From Longibaculum muris (GTDB taxonomy: Bacteria > Bacillota_I > Bacilli_A > Erysipelotrichales > Coprobacillaceae): a DNA stretch of 64,000 bases. A model generated the notes under the pieces. It made no database searches and was not told the origin of the DNA. It was given only the letters and a program-made list of their open reading frames with translations. Shown piece by piece: positions 36,385 to 49,307 of the stretch; position 1 is the first letter of the stretch, and every line of letters begins with the position of its first letter. A program made the position numbers and the translations under genes. The stretch spans positions 62,001 through 126,000 of the forward strand of contig NZ_SMCQ01000001.1 of the NCBI RefSeq assembly GCF_004343035.1, read 5' to 3'.

Positions 36385-37659
36385 ATGGAAGTTAAAGATC
36401 AATATTTAATGAAAAATGGAGAAGTTTTTTTCTATTTAGCAGATACATGTTGGAGTGCTTTTACGAATATTGAATTAGATGAATGGGAAAGCTATTGTCA
36501 ATTCAGACAAAAACAAGGGTACAATGTGATTCAAATCAATGTTTTAAGACAATGGGATGCCAGTCATATATCAATTCGTAGAGATCCTTTTGAGGTGACA
36601 TTATTAGATGATGGGCATTATATATATGATTATCAAAATATTCATGAAGATTATTTTGATCGTGCTGAAAAAATGTTAGAGATTATGAGAAAATACCATT
36701 TAACACCTGCTTTGGTTTTATTGTGGGCTAATTATGTACCAGATACATGGACGAATCCAATGATTATGAATAATCTTTTTAATAAAGCTTATTTAATAAA
36801 TTATGTTAAATATGTTGTCAAACGTTTTCAAAAATATGAACCGATTTATTTTGTTAGTGGAGATACTGATTTTCCTACACTTCAAACAATAGAATACTAT
36901 CAGATTGTTTTAGATACATTAAAAAAATATGACAAAGAGTCTTTGGTTTCTTTCCATATAAAAGGACGATTGGATGAAATTCCAGAACAATTTTTAAAAT
37001 GTATTGATTTCTTCTCTTATCAATCAGGTCATAATAAAAATTACCAAAACACAGCTTTTACGATTCCTCAAAAATTACGCCAAAAAGGTATAAAAATGCC
37101 TATTATCAATACAGAACCATGTTATGAACAAATTAGCTATAGTCATAGTTGCCATGAATTTGGACGTTTTAGTCGCGAAGATATACGAAAAATAGCTTGG
37201 CAAAGTATCCTTTCAGGAGCAAATGCGGGAATCACGTATGGAGCTCATGGAATTTGGAGTTGGCATCATAAAGGAGAAAATTTTGGTGTTCATACTGGGG
37301 AAGGCTTTGATGTTCCTTTTGATGTGATAACTGCTTTAACATTTCAAGGAGCATATGATTATGCATTTTTAAAACAGCTTGTTTTAAAATATCAAATTTA
37401 TCTAAGTCACCCGGTTAATATAGAACTCATGCATACACCACTAATAAGAATATCTCAAAAAGACAATGATTATTTTATCTATTTACCTTGCAATACAGAA
37501 TTAGATGTTTCTTGCTTAAATCTTAATTTATCACAATATACAATCACTGCCATTGATTTAGAAAAACGAACAAGTGAAACTTTAAAACATCACAATCAAG
37601 TGATTGAAATGCATTCTGGTCAAAAAGATGCTTTATATATTCTTTCTTTGAAAAAGTAA
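36385..37659 (+). CDS. Apiosidase-like glycoside hydrolase (DUF4038, GH140-like)
   Basis: 424 residues, cytoplasmic. The DUF4038 barrel is clear: FFYLADTCWSAF at strand 1, QGYNVIQINVLRQWD, VSGDTDFP, FFSYQSGH, PIINTEPCYE with the likely nucleophile Glu, and ANAGITYGAHGIW. A small C-terminal beta domain follows. Characterised relatives release apiose from rhamnogalacturonan II; others act on different pentosides. AAAAGGAG precedes the ATG. Its pairing with a rhamnosidase and a PTS permease suggests apiose- or rhamnose-bearing plant glycosides. The sugar actually removed is inference. Confidence 0.85.
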   Translation: MEVKDQYLMKNGEVFFYLADTCWSAFTNIELDEWESYCQFRQKQGYNVIQINVLRQWDASHISIRRDPFEVTLLDDGHYIYDYQNIHEDYFDRAEKMLEIMRKYHLTPALVLLWANYVPDTWTNPMIMNNLFNKAYLINYVKYVVKRFQKYEPIYFVSGDTDFPTLQTIEYYQIVLDTLKKYDKESLVSFHIKGRLDEIPEQFLKCIDFFSYQSGHNKNYQNTAFTIPQKLRQKGIKMPIINTEPCYEQISYSHSCHEFGRFSREDIRKIAWQSILSGANAGITYGAHGIWSWHHKGENFGVHTGEGFDVPFDVITALTFQGAYDYAFLKQLVLKYQIYLSHPVNIELMHTPLIRISQKDNDYFIYLPCNTELDVSCLNLNLSQYTITAIDLEKRTSETLKHHNQVIEMHSGQKDALYILSLKK

Positions 37660-37716
37660 GACTTGCTATGGAATGAGAAGATAGCGTAGAATAGAAGAAG
37701 GAAGGATGTGCATAGT

Positions 37717-38217
37717 ATGACTTTATATGATCTTTATTTGGATAATGATGTAGAAGGATATATTGTCTTTAAAACATTATCAAGAAAAAGGATTATGGAA
37801 ATCATCAATCATTATTATGATGAAAAGCTCATCATAACATCAGAAAGTTTTCAAAAAAGAGGAGAATGTCTTACTTTATCAATAGATCGTTATTTTTATG
37901 ACTATTTAGAGCTTTACTTTCAAATTGTCAAGAATAAAAAGGAAACAACTATTCATAATGATTTGTTTCATCTTTCAATGACTTCTCCATTAGAACAAAT
38001 GGTGCATAACCAAGTCCCAACAATTCTATTTGGAACAACAAAACTTTTTCAATCTTTTATAATGATTTCAAATATAAGACATAATCAGATTGTTTTAGAT
38101 ATCCATTTTCAAAATGGACAGTCATATTATTATGTAGAAAATAAAGTTTATAAATTAAAAGAAAAAAATCAATTTTCTAAATTATATAAGAAATTTAATT
38201 TAGATAAAGAAGGATAG
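37717..38217 (+). CDS. Protein of unknown function in the rhamnosidase operon
   Basis: 166 residues, soluble, no signal peptide or membrane helix. It has aromatic-rich alternating strands (YDYLELYFQIV, NGQSYYYVENKVYKLK) suggesting a mostly beta fold. I do not recognise a family. GAAGGAAGG about ten bases before this ATG supports the start; an upstream GTG (37708) lies too near that site. It is 58 bases after the apiosidase-like gene and 2 bases before an AraC gene, so it is probably co-transcribed. A role as an accessory sensor or binding protein is only a guess. Confidence 0.7.
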   Translation: MTLYDLYLDNDVEGYIVFKTLSRKRIMEIINHYYDEKLIITSESFQKRGECLTLSIDRYFYDYLELYFQIVKNKKETTIHNDLFHLSMTSPLEQMVHNQVPTILFGTTKLFQSFIMISNIRHNQIVLDIHFQNGQSYYYVENKVYKLKEKNQFSKLYKKFNLDKEG

Positions 38218-38219
38218 AA

Positions 38220-39200
38220 ATGATACCACAATATATATTAGAAAAATTAGTATGTTTTAGTGAAGAAGAAATCAATAATCTTAATGGACAAAATGATATT
38301 GATCGAAGTATCTTTATTAATCAAAAATCAAATACAATTGATTATCATCATTTATTAGAAGATAATCAATTGTTTTCAGTCAGAAAACATACACGTTTTT
38401 GTCAATATCCAGCGCATAAACATAATTATATTGAATTGATGTATGTTTATGGAGGCAGTATGACACATACAATTGAATCAAAAAATATCACGATTCATCA
38501 AGGTGAATTGTTATTGTTGAATCAAAATATTGAACATGCAATTGATTATTGTGATGAAAATGATATTATTTTTAATTTTATTATTCGTCCTGAATTTTTA
38601 TCATTTTTATCTACGATGTTAGATGATGATAATGATGTCTCACGTTTTATTTTTGATACTTTATATTCTTATGATAATGATGGTGAATATTTGGTTTTTA
38701 AAGTTCAAGATAATGATAAAGTGAAAGAATATATTGAATCAATTATTATTCATTTATATGAGCCACGTTTACATAATGATTTAGAATTAAAGTTATTGGT
38801 TGGTTTGTTATTAACAGAATTAATGAATCACCCGGAAAGTATAGAATCTTACAGTGGCGATAGTTATGAAAAAGTGTTAGGAAGTATGATTTTAAAGTAT
38901 ATTCATTTAAATTATAAAGAGGGTTCATTGGCTGAATTATCAGCGCTTATTCATCAACCTAACTATAAAATATGTAAACTAATAAAAAAACAGACACATC
39001 AGACATTTACTCAATTGTTACAAGAGGAAAAGTTAAAAGTGGCTACACATTTGTTAGTGACTACCAATATGTCAATGAATGATTTGATTATAGAAGTTGG
39101 TTATGAAAATATTTCTTATTTTTATCGTATTTTTAAAAAGAAATATCAAATGACACCACAAGATTATCGTAGACAATTTCAAAGTGGTGATATTTTATGA
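38220..39200 (+). CDS. AraC family regulator with cupin domain (paralogue A)
   Basis: 326 residues. N-terminal cupin (KHNYIELMYVYGGSM, IHQGELLLLNQNIEH) and C-terminal AraC helix-turn-helix ending in FYRIFKKKYQMTPQDYR. It is closely similar to the protein at 41238-42203 along its whole length, including both termini, pointing to a recent duplication. It is the last large gene of the EIIC-GH78 operon. Its TGA stop overlaps the ATG of the small membrane-protein gene (ATGA), so translation is coupled. Confidence 0.92.
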   Translation: MIPQYILEKLVCFSEEEINNLNGQNDIDRSIFINQKSNTIDYHHLLEDNQLFSVRKHTRFCQYPAHKHNYIELMYVYGGSMTHTIESKNITIHQGELLLLNQNIEHAIDYCDENDIIFNFIIRPEFLSFLSTMLDDDNDVSRFIFDTLYSYDNDGEYLVFKVQDNDKVKEYIESIIIHLYEPRLHNDLELKLLVGLLLTELMNHPESIESYSGDSYEKVLGSMILKYIHLNYKEGSLAELSALIHQPNYKICKLIKKQTHQTFTQLLQEEKLKVATHLLVTTNMSMNDLIIEVGYENISYFYRIFKKKYQMTPQDYRRQFQSGDIL

Positions 39201-39464
39201 TTTTTTGTTATTGTGTGGAAGCAATATTAATATTATGGATTCTCATAAATCTTTATCGTATGAAAACATGTAAAGATTTAGCAAAAATCAATATATTATT
39301 AATGATTATATCGCTGTTGGTTTTATCTTATATTTTTGGGGGGTGATCAAAAAGGCATTGTTGATTGGATAGAGAGTCATTATGATTTTTTGGGAATCTA
39401 TTTGTTTACACAACTCATTTTCTTGATGACGCATTATATTGCTGATAGAAAAGTAAAACCATAG
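39197..39464 (+). pseudogene. Small three-helix membrane protein split by a G6-tract frameshift
   Basis: Starting at the ATG overlapping the AraC stop, the frame encodes 49 residues with two membrane helices and ends at TGA 39344-39346, right after six Gs (39338-39343). One base fewer in that tract lets the chain continue for about 40 residues, with a third helix and the ending ADRKVKP, to TAG 39462-39464. The continuity of membrane-protein character across the break supports a single ~89-residue gene that is decayed, phase-variable or misread in sequencing. Confidence 0.65.
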
Positions 39465-39480
39465 CATTTTGCTATGGTTT
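39456..39480. terminator. Bidirectional terminator
   Basis: AAACCATAGC-ATTTT-GCTATGGTTT between the end of the EIIC-GH78 operon and the convergent phosphatase gene. Confidence 0.75.
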
Positions 39481-40045
39481 AAATATGAACTTTGAGTATT
39501 TCAATAAATTGAAACTTTTTATCTTCATATCCAAAATGAAGAATTGAACAATTTGGGAAACCACCATTTTTTCTGATGATGTTGGCATCTTCCCAAGCTG
39601 ATAAAAAGTTGAGACAAGCTCCTGCATGAGAAACAGCAAGAACCGTATGATGATCTTCTTTTTCCATGATTTCCGTTAAAGTTTTTACCATTCTATCTCT
39701 AACTTCATAACTGTATTCTCCACCAAACAAGGGAAAGATATTATCAAATTGAGTAATATCAGCATTTAAATCTTCACTCTCACCTTCAAAGACTGAGAAA
39801 TATCTTTCTTTTAATCCCTTTAAACGAATATAGGGTTTATCTGTCATTAATTCTAAAGTATCACTTGCTCTTTCAGCCGTTGAACAATAATAATGGTCAA
39901 ATGAAATATCTTTTAACAATTCTTTTGCTGATTGGGCTTGTTGGATTCCCAATTCTGTCAGTGGAGAATCACACCAGCCTTGAATTTTTCTTCTCACATT
40001 AAACAATGTTTGTCCATGTCTCATTAAATACAAATCTTTTTTCAT
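39479..40045 (-). CDS. Histidine phosphatase family protein
   Basis: 188 residues, phosphoglycerate-mutase-like fold. LMRHGQTLFN near the N-terminus carries the catalytic His, the S-T-A-E-R-A-S-D-T segment follows, and VSHAGAC carries the second His. Such proteins dephosphorylate small metabolites or sugar phosphates. AAGGAGG lies before the ATG. It is convergent with the sugar operon and lies downstream of an AraC gene on the same strand, so a link to sugar-phosphate handling is plausible but unproven. Confidence 0.9.
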   Translation of the reverse strand: MKKDLYLMRHGQTLFNVRRKIQGWCDSPLTELGIQQAQSAKELLKDISFDHYYCSTAERASDTLELMTDKPYIRLKGLKERYFSVFEGESEDLNADITQFDNIFPLFGGEYSYEVRDRMVKTLTEIMEKEDHHTVLAVSHAGACLNFLSAWEDANIIRKNGGFPNCSILHFGYEDKKFQFIEILKVHI

Positions 40046-40107
40046 AGTATCCTCCTTGGATACTATTTTAACATTTTTAAGATAAAAATAGACTCATTTT
40101 CTTATTT

Positions 40108-41097
40108 TTAAAATAAAACACTATTCTTTTGTTTATATTCTTTAGGTGAACAATGATAGATTTCTTTGAACTTTTTATAAAAGAAAGTTAAATTTTGATA
40201 ACCACTTTTTCTAGCAATATTATCAATAGAATCTTGATTGCTTAATATCAATTTAGCAGCATAGTCCATTCGTAATTGGATTATTAATTCTTTATATGAT
40301 TGATGAATGTATTTTTTAAGAAGGGTTGTCAAATAACAAGGATTTATACCAACATGTTTGGCCGTTGTTTCAAGTGAACAATTTAAAAAATTCTTTTCCA
40401 TATAACTTAAGGCATTGATAATAATTGTATTAGATTCAGTAATAGATTCATAATTGACACTTGTACTTAAAGAATTAATCATCTCTAAAATAATTAAGAC
40501 AAACAAACTATTCATAATTTCTCTAGCATTCAGTGAAGGAAAATAATATTCATAAAGAAATTCATAAATAAACATTTGTAGACGTTCATTATTTTCAGTA
40601 TTAAAAATCATATAATTTGATGAAGCATTTTCTTCATTGATAGTATTAATAAAAAAAGAAGTGATGAGATTTTTATTGTTTAATTGAGACAAAAAGTGAT
40701 TTATAAGATATTCTTTTTTTATCAGAAAATTAATCATAATATCATCCTCATCTGTCATCCCAATCGCATGGGGTGTTTTTGTATCAATGAAAGTCATTTG
40801 TCCTTTGTGAATAAGATGCTTTTTTCCATCAATATATTCTTCACATTGACCAGAGTACATATAATTGATTTCAATATAATCATGGATATGATTAGGAACT
40901 TCAGCAAATCTCTCATTTCTTGTTAACATAATTGAATCATTTCTTAGTAATTGAGAAAAGGTGAAATGGTATATCTCTTGATTTTTTTCATCTAAAGAGA
41001 TTGTAAGATTATTATATTGATGCATTGAACCTTGTAAATGTCTTTCTTCAGAATCAGTATGTTGTCTTAATATGTTATCAAGTCTTTCATAATTCAT
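40108..41097 (-). CDS. AraC family regulator with cupin domain
   Basis: 329 residues. Cupin region (PNHIHDYIEINYMYSG, HLIHKGQMTFIDTKTPH) and AraC DNA-binding domain ending KKFKEIYHCSPKEYKQK. It is more distant from the two neighbouring AraC paralogues than they are from each other. GAGGTG six bases before MNYERLDN supports the start over a GTG three codons upstream. It is divergent from the second AraC-EIIC operon and may cross-regulate it. Confidence 0.9.
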   Translation of the reverse strand: MNYERLDNILRQHTDSEERHLQGSMHQYNNLTISLDEKNQEIYHFTFSQLLRNDSIMLTRNERFAEVPNHIHDYIEINYMYSGQCEEYIDGKKHLIHKGQMTFIDTKTPHAIGMTDEDDIMINFLIKKEYLINHFLSQLNNKNLITSFFINTINEENASSNYMIFNTENNERLQMFIYEFLYEYYFPSLNAREIMNSLFVLIILEMINSLSTSVNYESITESNTIIINALSYMEKNFLNCSLETTAKHVGINPCYLTTLLKKYIHQSYKELIIQLRMDYAAKLILSNQDSIDNIARKSGYQNLTFFYKKFKEIYHCSPKEYKQKNSVLF

Positions 41098-41237
41098 GAT
41101 GCTCACCTCGCTTTATCTATTTTATCATACAATCTAAAGTTTGGTTAGTTTTTATTTCAAATAACGATATATTTATTTATTAAATAACATGCTAAAATAC
41201 AAATAAGGATATGATAACTCTTACAAGGAGGAATAAA

Positions 41238-42203
41238 ATGTTACGTTTAGATATTTTAGAAAAACTTGTTTATTTCACTGAAGAAGAAATTCATCATTTA
41301 AATGGTGAACATGTTGTTGATAAAAGTATATATCTTAATGAAGAAAGTCAAATTATTGATTGTCATAAGATTTTAGATGATACACAACAATTAGCAGTTA
41401 GAAAACATGCACGTTTTATGGCCTATCCAAAACATAAGCACAATTATATTGAATTGATGTATGTTTATGGTGGTTCTATGACGCATATTATTGATGATCA
41501 AAGGATTACGATTCATCAAGGTGAACTATTGTTATTGAATCAAAATGTTGAACATTCTATAGAATATTGTGATGAAAATGATATTATTTTTAATTTTATT
41601 ATGAAAGCGGAGTTTTTGGAATTTCTATCTTATATGATTGAAAAAGAAAATGATGTCTCACATTTTATTTTTGATGCTTTATATTCTTATGATAATAATA
41701 GCGAATATCTTATATTTAAAGTTCGAGATAATCAAATCATTAGAGATTATATAGAGTCTATCATTACTCAAATATATGAGCCCGAATTAAATAGTCATTT
41801 AGAACTAAAGCTATTAGTTGGCTTATTATTGGCTGAATTAATGAATCATCCAGAATGTATTGAAACCTATCAATCTAATAGTTACGAAAAATTATTGAGT
41901 AGTACAATCTTAAAATATATAGCTACTTCTTATCAAGAAGGCTCATTGTCAACATTATCTAAACAACTTCATCAACCAGATTATAAGATATGTAAAATTA
42001 TTAAAAGACAAACTGGTCAAACTTTTAAACAATTGATTCAAGAAGAAAGATTAAAAGCAACTTGTCAACTTTTAAAAACAACACAAATGGCAGTAACTGA
42101 TATTATGGTAGAGGTCGGTTATGAAAATGTTACTTATTTTTATAAAATATTTAAAGATAAATATCATATGACACCACATGATTATCGTCAACAATTTATT
42201 TAG
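41238..42203 (+). CDS. AraC family regulator with cupin domain (paralogue B)
   Basis: 321 residues starting MLRLDILEKLVYF behind AAGGAGG; an ATG 27 bases upstream precedes that site. It closely resembles the protein at 38220-39200: shared NYIELMYVYGGSMTH, HQGELLLLNQN, YCDENDIIFNFI and SYEK segments. It stands directly upstream of the second EIIC operon and probably activates it in response to the imported sugar. Confidence 0.92.
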   Translation: MLRLDILEKLVYFTEEEIHHLNGEHVVDKSIYLNEESQIIDCHKILDDTQQLAVRKHARFMAYPKHKHNYIELMYVYGGSMTHIIDDQRITIHQGELLLLNQNVEHSIEYCDENDIIFNFIMKAEFLEFLSYMIEKENDVSHFIFDALYSYDNNSEYLIFKVRDNQIIRDYIESIITQIYEPELNSHLELKLLVGLLLAELMNHPECIETYQSNSYEKLLSSTILKYIATSYQEGSLSTLSKQLHQPDYKICKIIKRQTGQTFKQLIQEERLKATCQLLKTTQMAVTDIMVEVGYENVTYFYKIFKDKYHMTPHDYRQQFI

Positions 42204-42303
42204 GTGCAAAAAAGGATAATAGGCAAAACAAATATAGATATATTTTGTAATGTATAACTTTGTTAGGATATAGGTGTCAATAAAAGAGGGAGGAAAATAA
42301 ATT

Positions 42304-43572
42304 ATGGACAAAATAGAAAAGGTATTAGCACCATTTGCTAATGCATTAAACAACAACAAAATTATTCAAACAATTTCAAAAGCATTAATGTCATTAATGC
42401 CAGCTCTTATGATTGGAGCAATTGGATCATTATTACAACAAATTCCAATTCCAGCATATCAAAACTTTATTCAATCAACCGGAATTTATGCATTTACTCA
42501 AGTTTTAGTGAATGTTACAACAAACATGTTAGCTTTATATGCTGCTTTTGCAATTAGTTATGTATTTGTTAAAAATGAAGGACATGATGGTTTTACAGGG
42601 GGAATTTTATCATTAATTGCCTTTATGATTGTGACACCAATGGAAACAGTTGGTGAAGGATGGGCTGCTGTGACAAATTTACCACTTAGTTGGTTAGGTG
42701 CTAAAGGTTTATTTACTGCTATGTTTGTTGCATTACTAACAGGTTATATTTACAGTTTCTTAATGCGTAAGAATATAACTATCAAAATGCCAGATAGTGT
42801 ACCACCATTTGTTTCTAAATCATTCTCTGGAATTATACCAGGAGCTGCTATTGCATTGATTTTTGGAATTATTTCAATCTTAATTCAAATGACACCATTT
42901 GGTGATGTTCATCAGGCTATTTATGGATTGATTGGTGCACCATTATCATCTATAGGAGGTTCTATTTGGGCGGCTTTACTTATTTATGTGTTAAGTGGTT
43001 TTTGTTGGTTCTTTGGAATTCATGGAATTGCTGTTATGAGTGCAGTTATGCCGATTTGGATGGCAGCTGATATGGCGAATGTATCTGCAATTTCAGCTGG
43101 TGGAGCTGCCAGTAATATTGTGACTTACAATTGGGTTAATGCAATTGGAAATATTGGTGGAGCTGGATGTACTTTAGGCTTAATTCTGCTATGTGCATTT
43201 GCTGCTAAAAGTAAACGTTATAGAGAAATGGGAAAATTAGCTATTGTTCCATCTTGCTTTGGAATCAATGAGCCTGTTGTCTTTGGATTACCTTGTATGT
43301 TAAACGCAACATTGATGATACCATTTGTCTTTTTACCAGTCATTTTAATTGGAATTTCATATATTTTAACAATTACAGGAATTTTACCAATAGGTAATGG
43401 GATTGCTGCAGGGGCTTGTATACCAGTCTTTTCAGGATTATTAATTGGTGGATGGCGCGTTGCTTTATGGAATATTATTGAAATTCTGATTACTGTTCTT
43501 GCTTATTTACCATTCTTTAAAATCTTAGATAAACAAGCTTACTTAGAAGAAAATCCATCTACAGAAAATTAG
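42304..43572 (+). CDS. PTS EIIC component, cellobiose/lichenan family (copy 2)
   Basis: 422 residues with about ten membrane helices and the same landmarks as copy 1: IKMPDSVPPFVSKSFSGIIPG, WFFGIHGIAVMSAVM, and FGINEPVVFGLP with the conserved Glu. It is clearly diverged from copy 1, so a different glucoside is likely. No EIIA or EIIB is present. It leads an operon with a GH106-like enzyme and a 6-phospho-beta-glucosidase, which fits uptake and phosphorylation of a rhamnosyl-glucoside. Confidence 0.92.
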   Translation: MDKIEKVLAPFANALNNNKIIQTISKALMSLMPALMIGAIGSLLQQIPIPAYQNFIQSTGIYAFTQVLVNVTTNMLALYAAFAISYVFVKNEGHDGFTGGILSLIAFMIVTPMETVGEGWAAVTNLPLSWLGAKGLFTAMFVALLTGYIYSFLMRKNITIKMPDSVPPFVSKSFSGIIPGAAIALIFGIISILIQMTPFGDVHQAIYGLIGAPLSSIGGSIWAALLIYVLSGFCWFFGIHGIAVMSAVMPIWMAADMANVSAISAGGAASNIVTYNWVNAIGNIGGAGCTLGLILLCAFAAKSKRYREMGKLAIVPSCFGINEPVVFGLPCMLNATLMIPFVFLPVILIGISYILTITGILPIGNGIAAGACIPVFSGLLIGGWRVALWNIIEILITVLAYLPFFKILDKQAYLEENPSTEN

Positions 43573-43600
43573 GAAATTGTCGTCATGACAATTCCTTTTA
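43571..43600 (+). terminator. Intercistronic hairpin after EIIC copy 2
   Basis: GGAAATTGTC / GACAATTCC (one bulged A) followed by TTTTATATT, between EIIC and the GH106-like gene. It is probably an attenuator within the operon, matching the hairpin after EIIC copy 1. Confidence 0.55.
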
Positions 43601-43622
43601 TATTCTAACAAGGAGATAAACT

Positions 43623-47589
<3,967 letters not shown>

Positions 47590-47725
47590 GTCTTTTAAAT
47601 CTTTAGATATGATAGGAAAAGCTGTATAATAATTGTAAAGAAGCTGATAAAAATGCAGAAGTTATTTTGGTGGAATTTAAATGAAGGTGAAAAATATCAG
47701 CGATTAAAACATATGGTTTGGTTAT

Positions 47726-47842
47726 ATGTTACTACAAGCATTATATTATTTTATAAATGCGATTGCTTTATGTCTATCAATGCTTCTTGTTGTTTCTTAT
47801 ATCATAGAATTAAAAAGATTAAAAGGCAAAATAGGACAATAG
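47726..47842 (+). CDS. Very small single-helix membrane ORF, possibly a frameshift remnant
   Basis: 38 residues, MLLQALYYFINAIALCLSML then a basic helix end (ELKRLKGKIGQ) and TAG just before a terminator. No ribosome site is obvious. The +1-shifted frame upstream (from 47653) gives a plausible soluble N-terminal part (FWWNLNEGEKYQRLKHMVWLYV), so the two may be one gene of ~65 residues broken by a frameshift. The rest of the 47590-47915 gap holds only a terminator and a palindrome. Confidence 0.35.
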   Translation: MLLQALYYFINAIALCLSMLLVVSYIIELKRLKGKIGQ

Positions 47843-47844
47843 GA

Positions 47845-47882
47845 AAAACAACCTAGGACATTAAAATCTAGGTTGTTTTTTT
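47845..47882 (+). terminator. Rho-independent terminator before rhaB
   Basis: ACAACCTAG / CTAGGTTGT stem with an A+T-rich loop followed by a run of Ts. It separates the GH1 operon from the rhamnose operon. Confidence 0.85.
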
Positions 47883-47886
47883 GTAT

Positions 47887-47898
47887 GATGATATCATC
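47887..47898. promoter_or_regulatory. 12-bp perfect palindrome upstream of rhaB
   Basis: GATGATATCATC lies 17 bases before the rhaB start, between the terminator and the ribosome site. It may be an operator; no known motif is recognised. Confidence 0.3.
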
Positions 47899-47915
47899 AA
47901 AAGTGAGGTGGAAAG

Positions 47916-49307
47916 ATGAAATATTTTTTAGCCATTGATATTGGAGCATCAAGTGGGAGACATATTCTTTGCTTTATTGAAGAAGGAAAAATGAAGTTGG
48001 AAGAAGTTTATCGTTTTGAAAACAATGTTCAAATGAAAAATCAACATTATTATTGGAATATAGATTATTTGTTTGGTGAAGTTGTTGCTGGAATAAAGGC
48101 ATGTGTTAAATGTGGAAAAGTTCCAACCACATTAGGTATTGATACTTGGGCAGTAGATTATGCTTTATTAGACAATAGGGGACAAAGAATTGATGAGATT
48201 TATGCTTATCGAGATAATCGTGTTGATAAGCTGATTCATGAAAAAGTGAATCAAAAAGTCTTTGAAGATATTTATCAAAAAACAGGTATTCAGTTTCAAA
48301 AGTTTAACACACTTTATCAGTTAGCAAGTGACAATGACATAAGAAAAACAAGAACAGTTGATTTCTTGATGGTACCAGATTATCTCAATTATTTATTAAC
48401 TGGAAAAAAGGTTAATGAATATACCAATATGTCAACAACACAACTTTTAGATATTGAGACTCATCAATTATCAAAGGAACTGATAGATTTTTGTGAAGTT
48501 GATGAAAAGATTTTTCAAAAGATGGTTATGCCAGGAACATCTTTAGGAAGTTTATCAGAAGATATGCAAAAAGTGATTGGAACGAATATAGAAGTTGTTG
48601 TTCCAGCAACTCATGATACAGGAAGTGCTTATATGGCAGCTATTGAAGATAACAGTGTGATTTTGAGTTCAGGGACATGGTCTTTATTAGGAATTGAAAC
48701 AAAAACACCTTATGTTAGTGAAAAAGCAAGAGTTGCTAATTTTACAAATGAAGGTGGATATGATTATCGTTATCGTTTTTTAAAAAATATTATGGGATTA
48801 TGGATTATTCAAGAGGTTTCTCGTAATTTAGGTCATCAATATAGTTTTGCAAAGTTAGTTGAAGAAGCCAGACGAGCTCCGTTTGATGGTATCTTTGATG
48901 TGAATGATGATAGGTTTTTAAAACCAGAAAGTATGATTTTAGAAATTAAAAGTTATTTTGAAGAAAGACATCAAATGGCTCCTCAAAGTGTTGGTGAGAT
49001 TGCTTATTGTGTTTATCATTCATTAGCACATTGTTATAAAGAAGCTATTGAAGAATTAGAAGATATTACAGGAAAACATTTTGATACGATTAATATTATT
49101 GGTGGTGGTTGCCAAAATGAATTGTTGAATGAAATGATTGCTAAGGTATGTAAGCGTAAAGTTGTGGCTGGTCCAATTGAAGCCACTGCTTTAGGGAATA
49201 TTTTAGCTCAATTGATTCAACAAGGAGTTGTGAATGATTTGAGTGAAGGAAGGCAATTGATTAAAGCTTCATTTGAAGTGAAAGAATATAAAGGAGGACA
49301 ATTATGA
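47916..49307 (+). CDS. rhaB: Rhamnulokinase
   Basis: 463 residues, FGGY sugar kinase. [11 protein letters not shown] is the phosphate-binding start, [12 protein letters not shown] is typical of rhamnulokinases, HDTGSAYMA and [11 protein letters not shown] form the second lobe ATP site, and [12 protein letters not shown] follows. It phosphorylates L-rhamnulose to rhamnulose 1-phosphate. GAGGTGG precedes the ATG, and its last four bases overlap the start of rhaA. It follows the rhamnosidase operons, matching supply of free rhamnose. Confidence 0.96.
   Translation: MKYFLAIDIGASSGRHILCFIEEGKMKLEEVYRFENNVQMKNQHYYWNIDYLFGEVVAGIKACVKCGKVPTTLGIDTWAVDYALLDNRGQRIDEIYAYRDNRVDKLIHEKVNQKVFEDIYQKTGIQFQKFNTLYQLASDNDIRKTRTVDFLMVPDYLNYLLTGKKVNEYTNMSTTQLLDIETHQLSKELIDFCEVDEKIFQKMVMPGTSLGSLSEDMQKVIGTNIEVVVPATHDTGSAYMAAIEDNSVILSSGTWSLLGIETKTPYVSEKARVANFTNEGGYDYRYRFLKNIMGLWIIQEVSRNLGHQYSFAKLVEEARRAPFDGIFDVNDDRFLKPESMILEIKSYFEERHQMAPQSVGEIAYCVYHSLAHCYKEAIEELEDITGKHFDTINIIGGGCQNELLNEMIAKVCKRKVVAGPIEATALGNILAQLIQQGVVNDLSEGRQLIKASFEVKEYKGGQL

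Noticed and set aside
47653-47856. 67-residue open frame as an intact gene
   Set aside because: Its second half is Cys/basic-rich and unlike a real protein, while the +1 frame over the same stretch gives a clear membrane helix; treated as a possible frameshift instead.
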